From Paracandidimonas soli (GTDB lineage: Bacteria > Pseudomonadota > Gammaproteobacteria > Burkholderiales > Burkholderiaceae_B), in NCBI RefSeq assembly GCF_004342005.1, contig NZ_SMBX01000008.1:62001-126000 (forward strand): a stretch of 64,000 nt of DNA, written 5' to 3'. A program made the translations under genes and the position numbers. The number at the start of each line of letters is the position of its first letter. Position 1 is the first letter of the stretch. Positions 52,056 to 61,527 of this stretch are shown here, in pieces. The notes beneath the pieces were generated by a model. The model did not search any database. It was not told the DNA's origin and saw only the letters and a program-made list of their open reading frames with translations.

Positions 52056-52970
52056 TCAAGTCGTCGCCTGGAACGCTTCCATTCCATGCATGCAGTATTG
52101 CAGGAAACGGTTCGCCGCCGGCGACAGATTGCGTCCGGCGCGCGTGATCAGCTGCACTTCGGCCTGGTGCAGCGCGGGGCTGTCCACGGGAATGGCGAGC
52201 ACGCGTCCGTCCGCCAGTTCGGTTGAAACGGCGCAGGGCGGCAGCAAGGTAACGCCCTGTCCGCTGGTGACGAATCCGATGGCCACGCTTATCAGATTGG
52301 TCGTCAGCGCCGCGTTCAGGCGGATTTTTTCGATGCGTTCCGCATGATCCAGCAGTTGCCGGATGCCGAAGACGCCGTGCAGCAATGCAAGCGGCCAGGT
52401 GTTCAGCTCCTGGAGCGAGGTCTGGCTGGCATGCCGCAGGGGGTGATCGACGCCGATGATGGCGTGCATGGGCTGGGTCACCGAGCCGCGCGAGACGATA
52501 TGCGCATCGGTAGGGGCATAGTAGACCAGTCCGATTTCCGCTTCGTCCTCGCGCACGCGGCGCACGATCTCGGTCGTGCCGAAAATATCCAGCGACACGG
52601 AGATGCCTGGATGCTGCCGGCGGAATTGCCGGATGGGGCCGGCGATCAGTTCCTGGGCAAAACCTTCGCCGCTGACAACGGAAACCGAGCCGCTTTTCAG
52701 TCCTCGCAGAGCATCGATCTTGGCGAGCATATCGTGCTGGTGCGCCATGTGCTGCCGGTAGTAGTCGATCAGTATCCGGCCCGCGTGCGTGGCAACCACG
52801 CCTTTGCGATGACGTTCCAGCAGCACGGAAGCCAGTTCTTCTTCCAGCAGGCCGACCTGCCGGCTGACCGCGGAGGGTGCGATGCCCAGCTTGTCGGCTG
52901 CTGCGCGCACGGAGCCGCAGGCGACGGCTTCGTACAGATAGCGCAGACGCGCGTCATGGAAGGCAAGCAT
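52056..52970 (-). CDS. LysR-family transcriptional regulator
   Basis: A 304-residue LysR protein. The helix-turn-helix covers ~residues 5-62 (ARLRYLYEAVACGSVRAAAD, then APSAVSRQVGLLEEELA) and the effector domain follows from ~95. It is divergent from the decayed DUF3100/dehydrogenase locus and the aldehyde dehydrogenase and amidohydrolase genes beyond it. It probably regulated that catabolic cluster. Two inverted repeats lie just upstream. Confidence 0.9.
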   Translation of the reverse strand: MLAFHDARLRYLYEAVACGSVRAAADKLGIAPSAVSRQVGLLEEELASVLLERHRKGVVATHAGRILIDYYRQHMAHQHDMLAKIDALRGLKSGSVSVVSGEGFAQELIAGPIRQFRRQHPGISVSLDIFGTTEIVRRVREDEAEIGLVYYAPTDAHIVSRGSVTQPMHAIIGVDHPLRHASQTSLQELNTWPLALLHGVFGIRQLLDHAERIEKIRLNAALTTNLISVAIGFVTSGQGVTLLPPCAVSTELADGRVLAIPVDSPALHQAEVQLITRAGRNLSPAANRFLQYCMHGMEAFQATT

Positions 52971-52980
52971 GTGCGATTCC

Positions 52981-53031
52981 TTGTTCTGATAACAATTCTA
53001 GGGTAAACGATTATGTTCTGTTTATTAGAAC
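52981..53031. promoter_or_regulatory. Inverted repeats upstream of the LysR gene at 52970
   Basis: TTGTT-N5-AACAA (52981-52995) and GTTCT-N7-AGAAC (53015-53031) lie in an AT-rich stretch between the divergent LysR and DUF3100 genes. The second has the size of a LysR-family T-N11-A site. The operator role is inferred. Confidence 0.45.
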
Positions 53032-53174
53032 AAAAATGCGGAAATACGGGTACGGACTCGTTGATATAGTGAACGCGCCGGACTGGTTCTGGACGGTCCG
53101 GCTTGTGTTTTTTCATTCATTGTCCATAAGATGCCGCCCCCATGCGGGCGGCTGCATACCAAAGGGGAGAGTCG

Positions 53175-54150
53175 ATGAATACGCGCGCTGCCCAAGCTGG
53201 CCGAAGCGGGCTGGGGCCTGGCGCTGCAGGAATTCGGCAACCTGATCGGATGCATCCTGCTGGGCATGCCTGTGGCGCTGTTGCTGGGCATCAAGCGCGA
53301 AGCCATCGGCGCGACGTTTTCCATCGGACGCGAGCCGGGGCTTGCCATCGTCGGCGAGCGCTTCGGCATGGACTCGCCGGAAGGCCGCGGTGTTCTGGCC
53401 GAATACATTACCGGCACCCTGTTTGGCGCCATCTTCATTTCGATTCTGGCGGGTTTCGTCACCAGCCTGAACATCTTCCACCCCTTGGCGCTGGCTATGG
53501 GCGCGGGCATGGGTTCCGGCAGCATGACAGCCGCCGCGGTGGGTGCCATCGCAGCCCAGCAAACGCCCGAAGTCGCCAAGGATGTCGCCGCTTTCGCCGC
53601 GGCGGCCAATCTGATCGCCACCACGATCGGCACTTATCTGACGCTGTTCATTTCCCTGCCGCTGGCGGTGCGCGCCTATCGGTTCTTGGAGCCTATCCTG
53701 GGACGCAATCGCAAGGGGGAGTCCGTCGTGGAGGAGGCTTCGTCCGGATCGCGGGAAGAAGCGGGGCATGCCGTTGAACTGAACTTTGGCATGCGTATCT
53801 TATCGTGGCTGTTCGTGGGGCTGATGGTGCTGATCGGCAACCGGATCGGTTTCGGCACCTCGATGCTCGAAGCGTTGCCCGGTGTGGCTTTGATCATCCT
53901 CGCCGTGCTGGTGGGTGACCTGATCTATATGGGAACCAGGCGCAAGCTGCCCGCCGTCTGCTGGATCTCGTTCGTCGCCATGGCCATGACGTTTCCATCG
54001 GTGCCGTATGCCGCAGAAGTGGCGGAATTGACGGGCAAAGTCAGCTTCCTGGCGCTGATCACGCCGCTGCTGTCCTTCGCCGGCCTGTCGCTGGCCAAGG
54101 ACATCCCGGCATTCCGCCGCCTGGGCTGGCGCATCGTCGTGGTGTCGCTG
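53175..54150 (+). pseudogene. DUF3100 membrane protein, truncated at both ends
   Basis: The start codon at 53175 has a good ribosome site (AAAGGGGAGAGTCG), but its frame gives no recognisable protein. The DUF3100 sequence runs in another frame from 53179, directly after an in-frame TGA at 53176-53178. It reads LALQEFGNLIGCILLGMPVA, then GIKREAIGATFSIGREPGLA, GTLFGAIFISILAGFVTSLN and MGAGMGSGSMTAAAVGAIAA. So the N-terminal part has been deleted with loss of frame. At about 54133-54150 (WRIVVVSL) the sequence passes without a stop into a 3-hydroxyisobutyrate dehydrogenase, so the C-terminal end is gone too. A product could only start internally at 53266, which lacks a ribosome site. Confidence 0.8.
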
Positions 54151-54825
54151 CCTGTTTCCGATATCGTCGAGCAGGTGGTGCTGGGCAAGGACGGGCTGCT
54201 GCAGCATGCGCGCGCCGGCCAGATCGTTCTGGATACCTCGACGGCGGATCCGGCCAGCACCGCGCGCATTGCGCAGGCGCTGAAAGGCAGCTCGCTGCGG
54301 TTCGTCGACGGCCCGGTCAGCGGCGGCCCCAAGGCGGCGAACAGCGGCTCGATGACCATGCTGCTGGGCGGAGAGGCTGCGGATATCGATGAGCTGGCGC
54401 CGGTGCTGGATGCGCTGACCGGCAAGCGGGTGCATGTCGGCCCGGTCGGCGCAGGGCATTCGGCCAAGCTGTTCAACAACCTGCTGTGCGGCATCAATCT
54501 GATCGCCGCAGGCGAAGCCATTCGCGTGGCGAAGGCGGCCGGGCTGGATATCGAGCAGATACTCAGCGGCGTGAATGCAGGGTCCGGCCGCAGCGGCGTG
54601 ACCGAAGTCAATTGCCCGACCTGGATACTGAACGGTGCGTTCAACTCCGGCTTCACCATGAAGCTGATGCGCAAGGATCTGCGTCTGGCGGCCGCCATGA
54701 TCGCGCAGAGCGGCGCGAATGCGCCGCTGTCGCAAGAGGCCCTGCGCCTGTGGGCGGATTCGGCGGATGCGATCGAGGATGGAGAGGACTTCAACCGCAT
54801 CGTGGATTACGACGCGCGTTCATGA
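54133..54825 (+). pseudogene. 3-hydroxyisobutyrate dehydrogenase-family protein lacking its N-terminal NAD-binding part
   Basis: About 230 C-terminal residues of the beta-hydroxyacid dehydrogenase family remain: VVLGKDGLLQHARAGQIVLD, the substrate motif FVDGPVSGGPKAANSGSMTM, the catalytic-lysine region GAGHSAKLFNNLLCGINLI and GFTMKLMRKDLRLAAAM. The first ~70 residues with the GxGxxG dinucleotide motif are absent. The reading frame is fused to DUF3100 at 54133-54150, where the residues VVVSL could belong to either parent, pointing to a microhomology deletion. An aldehyde dehydrogenase gene follows after 112 bp. Without the nucleotide site the protein should be inactive as a dehydrogenase. Confidence 0.8.
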
Positions 54826-54832
54826 GCCGCTT

Positions 54833-54871
54833 CGGCGAGGAAGCTCCCGATTTTAGGCGGGAGTGACTCAC
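54833..54871 (+). repeat. Structured repeat, copy C (terminal hairpin only)
   Basis: This 39-bp remnant contains GGCGAGGAAGCTCCCG followed by TTTTAGGCGGGAGTGACTCAC. It matches the terminal hairpin of copy A read on its minus strand (GGCGGGGAAGCTCCCG and GGCGGGAGCGACTCAC). The stem is CTCCCG (54844-54849) with CGGGAG (54858-54863). It lies 8 bp after the stop of the dehydrogenase remnant, in the 112-bp gap before the aldehyde dehydrogenase gene. Confidence 0.65.
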
Positions 54872-54937
54872 TCCTGCTCTGCGCGCCGGGTGGAAAGCGC
54901 GCAGCGGGAACGGACAGGACAATAGAAGGAGCAAGAC

Positions 54938-56437
54938 ATGAAAGATCGTATCTGGCAGGCTTTTCGCGCGTTTTTCCCTGACGCCCAGGCCATCGGTTCC
55001 TATGTGGGCGGGAAACTGCTGTCCGGCCAGGGAGAGGATATCCTGCTGCGCAATGCCGCGACCGGCCAGGAAACCCTGCGTTATGCCGATGCCGGCGCGG
55101 CAGTCGCCAAGGCCGCGGTCGAGGCGGCGCGCCAAGGACAGCAGGCCTGGTGGGCGTTGTCGCATGCCGAGCGCGGCCGCGTAATGTATGCCGTGGGCCA
55201 GGCGATCCGCGCCCAGGCGGAACCGCTGGCGCAGCTCGAATCGCTGACCAGCGGCAAGCCGATCCGCGATTGCCGGGGCGAGGCGCTGCGCGTGGCGGAA
55301 ATGTTCGAATACTACGCGGGCTGGACCGACAAGCTGTACGGCGATGTGATTCCCGTACCCAGCGGCCATCTCAACTACACGAGGCGCGAGCCGATCGGCG
55401 TGGTGCTGCAGATCACGCCGTGGAACGCGCCGGTGTTCACGGCAGGCTGGCAGATCGCCCCTGCCATCGCCACGGGCAATGGCGTGGTGCTCAAGCCGTC
55501 CGAGTTGACGCCGTTCAGCTCATTGGCCCTGGCCGCTATCGCGGAACAGGCGGGCGTGCCTGCAGGCCTGGTCAATGTCCTGGCCGGGCTCGGCCAGACC
55601 GCCGCTCCGGCAGCGCTGGAAACAGCGCAGGTCGGCAAGGTGGTGTTCGTCGGTTCGGTGCCGACCGGCGCCCGCGTTGCGGCGCTGTCGGCGGAGCATC
55701 TGGTGCCATGCGTGCTGGAGCTGGGCGGCAAGTCGGCCAATATCGTCTTCGACGATGCCGACCTGGATCGCGCCTGCCTTGGCGCGCAGGCGGCCATCTT
55801 CTCCGGCGCGGGGCAGAGCTGCGTGTCCGGTTCGCGCCTGCTGGTGCAGCGCAGTGTGCACGATCAACTGGTGGACAAGCTGGTCAACGGTGCGCGCCGG
55901 CTGCGTGTGGGCGATCCGCAGGATGTGGCGACCGAAGTCGGTCCGATCTGCAACGAGCGCCAGTTCAATCACGTGAGCAACTGCATAGCCGCGGCACTGA
56001 AAGAGGGCGCGACTCTGGCCCTGGGCAGCGCCGAACCCGGCGATACGGGCTACTTCGTGCCGCCGACCGTGCTGACGGGCGTTTCCAACCGCATGGATGT
56101 AGCGCAAAATGAAATCTTCGGGCCGGTCGTGGCGGTGATTCCGTTCGATACCGAGCAGGAAGCCGTCGAAATCGCCAACGACAGCCGTTTCGGCCTGGCC
56201 GGTGCGGTCTGGACCCGCGATGTCGGCAGGGCGCACCGCGTGGCCGCGCAGGTGCGGGCGGGTACGTTCTGGATCAATGGCTACAAGACCATCAACGTGG
56301 CTTCGCCGTTCGGCGGCTATCGCCAGAGCGGCTATGGCCGTTCCAGCGGCCTGGACGCCTTGCGCGAGTACACTCAGGTCAAGAGCGTCTGGGTCGAAAC
56401 CGCGGCGGAGCCGGCCGCGCCTTTTGGTTATCTTTGA
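54938..56437 (+). CDS. Aldehyde dehydrogenase family protein
   Basis: A 499-residue NAD(P)+-dependent aldehyde dehydrogenase. The nucleotide segment is VVFVGSVPTGARVAA, the general base is in CVLELGGKSANIVF and the catalytic cysteine in GAGQSCVSGSRL. The C-terminal EIFGPVVAVIPF and PFGGYRQSGYGRSSG are normal. It lies between the decayed dehydrogenase and an M20 amidohydrolase (11-bp gap to the latter). The cluster may have degraded an N-acyl or amide compound to an acid. Substrate is unknown. Confidence 0.9.
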   Translation: MKDRIWQAFRAFFPDAQAIGSYVGGKLLSGQGEDILLRNAATGQETLRYADAGAAVAKAAVEAARQGQQAWWALSHAERGRVMYAVGQAIRAQAEPLAQLESLTSGKPIRDCRGEALRVAEMFEYYAGWTDKLYGDVIPVPSGHLNYTRREPIGVVLQITPWNAPVFTAGWQIAPAIATGNGVVLKPSELTPFSSLALAAIAEQAGVPAGLVNVLAGLGQTAAPAALETAQVGKVVFVGSVPTGARVAALSAEHLVPCVLELGGKSANIVFDDADLDRACLGAQAAIFSGAGQSCVSGSRLLVQRSVHDQLVDKLVNGARRLRVGDPQDVATEVGPICNERQFNHVSNCIAAALKEGATLALGSAEPGDTGYFVPPTVLTGVSNRMDVAQNEIFGPVVAVIPFDTEQEAVEIANDSRFGLAGAVWTRDVGRAHRVAAQVRAGTFWINGYKTINVASPFGGYRQSGYGRSSGLDALREYTQVKSVWVETAAEPAAPFGYL

Positions 56438-56448
56438 GGAATATTGGA

Positions 56449-57630
56449 ATGAGCGAGACTGTGTGGCCGACACTGACGGACTTGCAGGCCTGGAGGCACG
56501 ACTTCCACCGCCATCCCGAAACCGCCTTCGAAGAGCATCGCACCAGCGGCATCGTGGCCGAGCTGCTGGAGGGCTGGGGGCTGGAAGTGCACACGGGTTT
56601 GGCTGGAACCGGCGTGGTCGGCGTGCTGCGCGGCGCCCGGGGCGATGGCCCGTCCATCGGCCTGCGCGCCGACATGGATGCCCTGCATGTGACCGAGCTG
56701 AACGACGTGCCGCACGCCTCGGTCAATACGGGGCGCATGCATGCCTGCGGGCATGACGGCCACACCACCATGCTGCTGGGCGGGGCCAGGGTGCTGGCAT
56801 CCAATCCCGACTTTGCCGGAACGGTGCATTTCATCTTCCAGCCCGCGGAAGAAAACGAGGGCGGCGCGCGCGCCATGATCGAAGACGGCCTGTTCGAGCG
56901 ATTTCCCATGCAGGCGGTGTACAGCATGCACAACTGGCCGGGCCTGCCCGTCGGCGCGGCCGCGGTGCATTCAGGCCCTGTCATGGCTGCGTTCGACATA
57001 TTCAACCTGACGCTGACAGGCAAGGGCTGCCATGCCGCCATGCCGCATCTGGGCAAGGACACCTTGCTGGCGGCCTGCCAACTGGTGACCCAACTGCCGG
57101 CGCTGATCAGTCGCGAGCAAGAGGCGCACAAGCCGGCCATCCTGAGCGTGACCAGCTTCAATGCGGGCGATACGTACAACGTAATGCCCGAGCAAGTAAA
57201 GCTGCGCGGCACTGTGCGCTGTTTCGACATGGAGCAGCGCAGCCGCATTGAACAGCGCTTCCGCGATGTGATTGAAGCGACCGCGAAACTGCATGGACTG
57301 GAAGCCGAGCTGGACTATCGCGTCAGCTATCCCGCCACTATCAATTCGCCGGAACACGCGGAAGTCTGCGCTGAAATCCTGACGGGCCTGTTGGGAGCGG
57401 CGAGTGTCAGGCGCGAACTGCCGCCCAGCATGGCGTCGGAAGATTTCTCCTTCATGTCGCAGGCTTGTCCGGGCGTCTACATCTGGATGGGCAACGGCGA
57501 GGACAGCGTGTCGCTGCACAATCCCAAGTACGACTTCAACGACAGGGTGCTGCCGCTGGGCGTACGCTATTGGGTGGAATTGACGCTGGGCCTGCTTCGC
57601 GACGGGAAGCTGCCGGCGGCGAAGTCTTAG
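56449..57630 (+). CDS. M20-family metallopeptidase / amidohydrolase (hippurate hydrolase type)
   Basis: A 393-residue di-zinc amidohydrolase. The start is typical of the family (LTDLQAWRHDFHRHPETAFE). Metal ligands are in GLRADMDALHV, MHACGHDGHTTMLLGGARVL (His and Asp) and FQPAEENEGGARAMI (catalytic Glu pair), with the dimerisation domain at ~185-300. The final ligand is in PSMASEDFSFMSQ. Family members cleave N-acyl amino acids or aromatic amides. The start at 56449 follows GAGGAATATTGGA. It is followed by a bidirectional terminator. Confidence 0.92.
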   Translation: MSETVWPTLTDLQAWRHDFHRHPETAFEEHRTSGIVAELLEGWGLEVHTGLAGTGVVGVLRGARGDGPSIGLRADMDALHVTELNDVPHASVNTGRMHACGHDGHTTMLLGGARVLASNPDFAGTVHFIFQPAEENEGGARAMIEDGLFERFPMQAVYSMHNWPGLPVGAAAVHSGPVMAAFDIFNLTLTGKGCHAAMPHLGKDTLLAACQLVTQLPALISREQEAHKPAILSVTSFNAGDTYNVMPEQVKLRGTVRCFDMEQRSRIEQRFRDVIEATAKLHGLEAELDYRVSYPATINSPEHAEVCAEILTGLLGAASVRRELPPSMASEDFSFMSQACPGVYIWMGNGEDSVSLHNPKYDFNDRVLPLGVRYWVELTLGLLRDGKLPAAKS

Positions 57631-57683
57631 ACGATAGGAGTTTCACCACGCGGACTTTCGGGGGCTGCTCCTGCCTTGGAATG

Positions 57684-57719
57684 AAAATGGCGGCTCTGGA
57701 AGGAGACGCCATTTTTTTG
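57684..57719. terminator. Bidirectional terminator between amidohydrolase and metG
   Basis: A 9-bp stem, AAAATGGCG (57684-57692) with CGCCATTTT (57707-57715), has a 14-nt loop. T-tracts are present on both strands: seven Ts on the plus strand and four on the minus. It serves the convergent genes ending at 57630 and 57738. Confidence 0.85.
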
Positions 57720-57737
57720 TCTATGCCGGTCGCTCGA

Positions 57738-59807
57738 TCAGTGGATGCGCATGCCTGGTTGCGCGCCGGGCCAGGGTTCCAGGACATAGAGGCCGTCGTC
57801 CTGCGATTTGTCGGCATGGCTGGCGGACAGCACCATGCCTTCGGATACGCCGAAGCGCATCTTGCGCGGCGCGAGATTCGCCACCAGCACGGTCAGTTTG
57901 CCGATCAGGTCCTGCGGCTGGTAGGCCGACTTGATGCCGGAAAACACCTGGCGCAGGCGGCCTTCACCGACGTCGAGCGACAGGCGCAGCAGCTTGTCCG
58001 AGCCCTCGACAGCCTGGCAATCTTCGATGCGGGCGATGCGCAGGTCGATCTTGGCGAAATCCTTGATGTCGATGGGTTCGGCGATGGGCTCGCCGCCGGG
58101 GATCACTTCGGGAGCGGCGGGCGATTCGAACAGTTCGTCCAGCATCCTGGGCTCCACGCGCTGCATCAGGTGTTTGAAGGGCGCGATGCTGGCCGGAAGC
58201 GAGGCGGCATCCTGCCAGCGGTAGGCGGCGTCTCCGAACAGTTCGGCGCTGACGCGCTCCGACAGGGCGGGCAGGATAGGGGTCAGCATGACGGTCAGCG
58301 CCTTGAATCCCGCCAGCGCGCGCGAGCAGATGTCCTGCAGCGCCAGGCGCTGGGCCTCGTCCGCGGTCGAAATTCCCTTGGCCAGCACCCAGGGCTGCGC
58401 GGCGTCGAACGCCTGGTTGATCTTGTCGGCCTGGGCCATGATCTGGCGGATGGCCTTGCCGAATTCACGGGCTTCGATATCGGAGCGCACCTGTTCGGCC
58501 AGATTGGAGAGTTCCTGCGCGAAGGCTGAGGTATCGCCGCTGTAGGCCAGCTTGCCGTCGAAGTGGCGGCTGATGAAATTGGCGGCGCGGCTGGCGATGT
58601 TCACGTACTTGCCGATCAGGTCGCTATTGACGCGCGCGATGAAGTCCTCGGGGTTGAAGTCCAGGTCTTCCACGCGCGAATTCAGCTTGGCGGCCAGGTA
58701 GTAGCGCATCCATTCGGCGTTCATGCCCAACTCCAGATAGCGCAGCGGCGAAATGCCCGTGCCGCGGCTCTTGGACATTTTCTCTCCGCTGACCGTGATG
58801 AAGCCGTGCACGTTCAGCGCGTCCGGAGTCTTCAGGCCGGAGAATTTCAGCATGGCGGGCCAGAACAGGGCATGGAAGTACATGATGTCCTTGCCGATGA
58901 AATGCACCTGCTCGGTGTCGCTGGACGGATCGATGAGGGCTTCGAAGTCCAGTCCCTGCTTCCGGCAGTAGGCCTTCAGCGAAGCCAGGTAGCCGACCGG
59001 CGCGTCCAGCCATACGTAGAAATACTTGCCCGGCGCATCCGGGATGGGAATGCCGAAATAGGGCTCGTCGCGCGAAATATCCCAGTCGGCCAGATTGGCC
59101 TCACAGTCTTCGGCGCCGCTGCCCAGCCATTCGCGCGTCTTTGCCAGGACTTCGGCCTGCAGGCGCTTGGCGCCGGTGCGATTGGCGCCGGTTGTCCATT
59201 CCTGCAGGAAGGCGACACAGCGCGGATCGGACAGGCGGAAGAAGAAATGTTCCGAAGTCTTCAGCACCGGCTTGGCCTTGCTCAGCGTGGAGTAGGGCTC
59301 GATCAGCTCGGTGGGGCTGTAGACCGCGCTGCAGACCTCGCAGGAATCCCCGTACTGGTCTTTTGCGTGGCAGCGCGGGCATTCGCCCTTGATGTAGCGG
59401 TCGGGCAGGAACATTCCCTTGACGGGGTCGTAGAACTGCTCGATGGTGCGCGTGTCGATGAAGCCGGCGCTCTTCAGGCGGCGGTAGATCTCCTGCGACA
59501 GCTCGACGTTTTCGCTGGAGTCGGTGCTGTGCCAGTGGTCGAACTTGATATGAAAGCCGTTCAGGTAGAGCGGGCGTTCGCTGGCATAACGCTGGACCAG
59601 CGCCTGCGGCGTGATGCCCTCGCTTTCCGCCTTCAGCATGATGGGAGCGCCATGGACGTCGTCCGCGCCCACGAAATGCACGGTGTGCCCGGCCATTCGC
59701 ATGGAGCGCACCCAGATGTCGGCCTGGATGTATTCCATGATGTGGCCGATGTGGAAGGAACCGTTGGCGTAAGGCAGTGCTGTGGTGACGAAAAGTGTGC
59801 GCGACAT
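57738..59807 (-). CDS. metG: Methionyl-tRNA synthetase
   Basis: This enzyme charges tRNA-Met. The product is 689 residues from the chosen start ([20 protein letters not shown]). The HIGH motif is at about residue 19 and KMSKS is in [16 protein letters not shown] zinc knuckle with two CxxC pairs ([17 protein letters not shown]) marks the E. coli-type enzyme. The C-terminal ~110 residues are the tRNA-binding/dimerisation domain ([20 protein letters not shown]). An in-frame ATG three codons upstream (59816) is equally possible; neither has a strong ribosome site. Confidence 0.96.
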   Translation of the reverse strand: MSRTLFVTTALPYANGSFHIGHIMEYIQADIWVRSMRMAGHTVHFVGADDVHGAPIMLKAESEGITPQALVQRYASERPLYLNGFHIKFDHWHSTDSSENVELSQEIYRRLKSAGFIDTRTIEQFYDPVKGMFLPDRYIKGECPRCHAKDQYGDSCEVCSAVYSPTELIEPYSTLSKAKPVLKTSEHFFFRLSDPRCVAFLQEWTTGANRTGAKRLQAEVLAKTREWLGSGAEDCEANLADWDISRDEPYFGIPIPDAPGKYFYVWLDAPVGYLASLKAYCRKQGLDFEALIDPSSDTEQVHFIGKDIMYFHALFWPAMLKFSGLKTPDALNVHGFITVSGEKMSKSRGTGISPLRYLELGMNAEWMRYYLAAKLNSRVEDLDFNPEDFIARVNSDLIGKYVNIASRAANFISRHFDGKLAYSGDTSAFAQELSNLAEQVRSDIEAREFGKAIRQIMAQADKINQAFDAAQPWVLAKGISTADEAQRLALQDICSRALAGFKALTVMLTPILPALSERVSAELFGDAAYRWQDAASLPASIAPFKHLMQRVEPRMLDELFESPAAPEVIPGGEPIAEPIDIKDFAKIDLRIARIEDCQAVEGSDKLLRLSLDVGEGRLRQVFSGIKSAYQPQDLIGKLTVLVANLAPRKMRFGVSEGMVLSASHADKSQDDGLYVLEPWPGAQPGMRIH

Positions 59808-60056
59808 GGGTGACATACGTTAGGAAAACGGGCGGCGCTGGGCCGGCGAATGTTCGATTTTAGGGCTTTCGACGAGAATGCGCAGGGAAACCGGCGTTGC
59901 CCGATCCGGCATGGCGTCGCCGCCGCGAACACGGCGATCGGAAGCGCTCATGCCGGCCTGCGGAAATACCGCAAGCCGGGGAGGGGCGTTTGTAAAGATT
60001 GGTTAGGTTTTGTGTGGCGCGCAGGCGGGCGGCGCCGCATGCGGGAGGCGGTGGGT

Positions 60057-60308
60057 TTAACGCAGCTCGCGCATCTCGATGTCCATGACATCGTTGTTTT
60101 TAAATGGATTTTTCTGCATGGGCGCCTTGCGGCGTTGAGCCCAGTAAGCCTTGACACCGAACGGACGGCCCTTGACGCGGGCAACGACATAGAGAATGCC
60201 GATTGCAAAGGCGCTGGAAATCATGAAAATGAAGGCCATCGTCATGCCGATGATGGCCAGCACGAAGAATAGGGCGCCGCGCAACAGTTGCTTGAGAGTG
60301 TCGATCAT
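60057..60308 (-). CDS. Small conserved-type inner-membrane protein of unknown function
   Basis: An 83-residue protein with one long or two short hydrophobic segments (~residues 9-43: GALFFVLAIIGMTMAFIFMI and on). A basic C-terminal tail follows (RVKGRPFGVKAYWAQRRKAP). It lies between metG and the divergent apbC. I do not recognise a family with known function. The 240-bp gap to metG contains a near-perfect 11-bp stem (CCGGCCTGCGG 59953-59963, CCGCAAGCCGG 59969-59979) without a T-tract. Confidence 0.72.
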   Translation of the reverse strand: MIDTLKQLLRGALFFVLAIIGMTMAFIFMISSAFAIGILYVVARVKGRPFGVKAYWAQRRKAPMQKNPFKNNDVMDIEMRELR

Positions 60309-60441
60309 TGTGTTATCTGGTCTCCTGAAAGGGAATTACGTAGACAGGGTTTTTGCGAATAAATTCCCTCAATCCGCTATCCTTGAGGTTTTACCCAAGT
60401 TTGAAACAGCAACCGATTTCGAGGAAAGAAGGTCAATTGAT

Positions 60442-61527
60442 ATGAGCGTGACGACCGAACAAATATTGGCAGCACTGGCGCAAGTGGATGACCCTGTAAC
60501 GCGCAAAAAACTGGCGGCAACGCCGAAAACCGTGCAAATGACGCTCGACGGCGTCGATCTTACTCTTAATGTAGCGTTGGGATACCCAATAAACAATGGG
60601 GTCGACCCTCTCAGGAAACGTATTGAAACGATTTTGTCCCCGCTGGGCGTCACACTGCGGGGGCTGAATTTCGAGCAGCGCATTATTGCGCATGCCGTGC
60701 AGCGCGGCCTGAGCCCCATGCCCAACGTGCGCAACATCATTGCCGTGGCTTCCGGCAAGGGTGGCGTGGGCAAGAGCACGACCGCGGTCAATCTGGCGCT
60801 GGCGCTGTCGGCCTCGGGAGCGAACGTGGGGCTGCTGGATGCGGATATCTATGGTCCCAGCGTGCCGCTGATGCTGGGTCTGAAGGATCGTCCGAAGAGC
60901 CTGGACGGCAAGAGCATGGAGCCGCTGGTGGCGCACGGGCTGCAGGCCAACTCCATCGGTTTTCTGCTGGACGAAGATTCTCCCGCCATCTGGCGCGGCC
61001 CCATGGCGACGCAGGCGCTGACGCAATTGATGACGCAGACCAACTGGAACGACCTGGACTACCTCATCGTCGACATGCCCCCGGGAACCGGAGACATCGC
61101 CCTGACCATGGCGCAGAAAGTGCCGCTGACGGGCGCCATCATCGTCACCACGCCGCAGGATATGGCGCTGATCGACGCGCGCAAGGGGCTGCGCATGTTC
61201 CAGAAAGTGGATGTGCCGGTGCTGGGCATTATCGAGAACATGTCCGTGCATATCTGTTCCAATTGCGGCCATGCCGAGCACATTTTCGGCCAGGACGGCG
61301 CCCGCTCCATCGCGCAGGAATATGGGCTGCCCTGGCTGGGAGCCCTGCCGCTGCAGATGTCCATCCGCACGCAGACCGATTCCGGCAATCCAACCGTCGT
61401 GGCCGAGCCCGATGGCGCGGCGGCAGGCCTGTATCGCGATGTGGCACGCGAAGTGTCGGCGATTGTGGCAAACTTGCCCCGTGATATGTCGGCGTTGATG
61501 CCCAAAGTGGTTGCCCGTAAAACCTGA
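60442..61527 (+). CDS. apbC: Iron-sulfur cluster carrier protein ApbC/Mrp
   Basis: A 361-residue P-loop ATPase that carries and transfers Fe-S clusters. The N-terminal DUF59/MIP18-like domain (~residues 5-80) is followed by the deviant Walker A SGKGGVGKSTTAVNLALAL from ~residue 104. Switch segments DADIYGPSVPLMLG and VDMPPGTGDIALTMAQ follow. The cluster-binding cysteines are in SVHICSNCGHAEHIFG (CxxC). The start at 60442 was chosen over longer readings because the family begins here. The stop overlaps the tamA start. Confidence 0.94.
   Translation: MSVTTEQILAALAQVDDPVTRKKLAATPKTVQMTLDGVDLTLNVALGYPINNGVDPLRKRIETILSPLGVTLRGLNFEQRIIAHAVQRGLSPMPNVRNIIAVASGKGGVGKSTTAVNLALALSASGANVGLLDADIYGPSVPLMLGLKDRPKSLDGKSMEPLVAHGLQANSIGFLLDEDSPAIWRGPMATQALTQLMTQTNWNDLDYLIVDMPPGTGDIALTMAQKVPLTGAIIVTTPQDMALIDARKGLRMFQKVDVPVLGIIENMSVHICSNCGHAEHIFGQDGARSIAQEYGLPWLGALPLQMSIRTQTDSGNPTVVAEPDGAAAGLYRDVAREVSAIVANLPRDMSALMPKVVARKT

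Noticed and set aside
53142-53777. 211-codon open frame starting before the DUF3100 remnant
   Set aside because: It is out of frame with the conserved DUF3100 sequence and has a shadow-like composition. It only shares the old start codon region.
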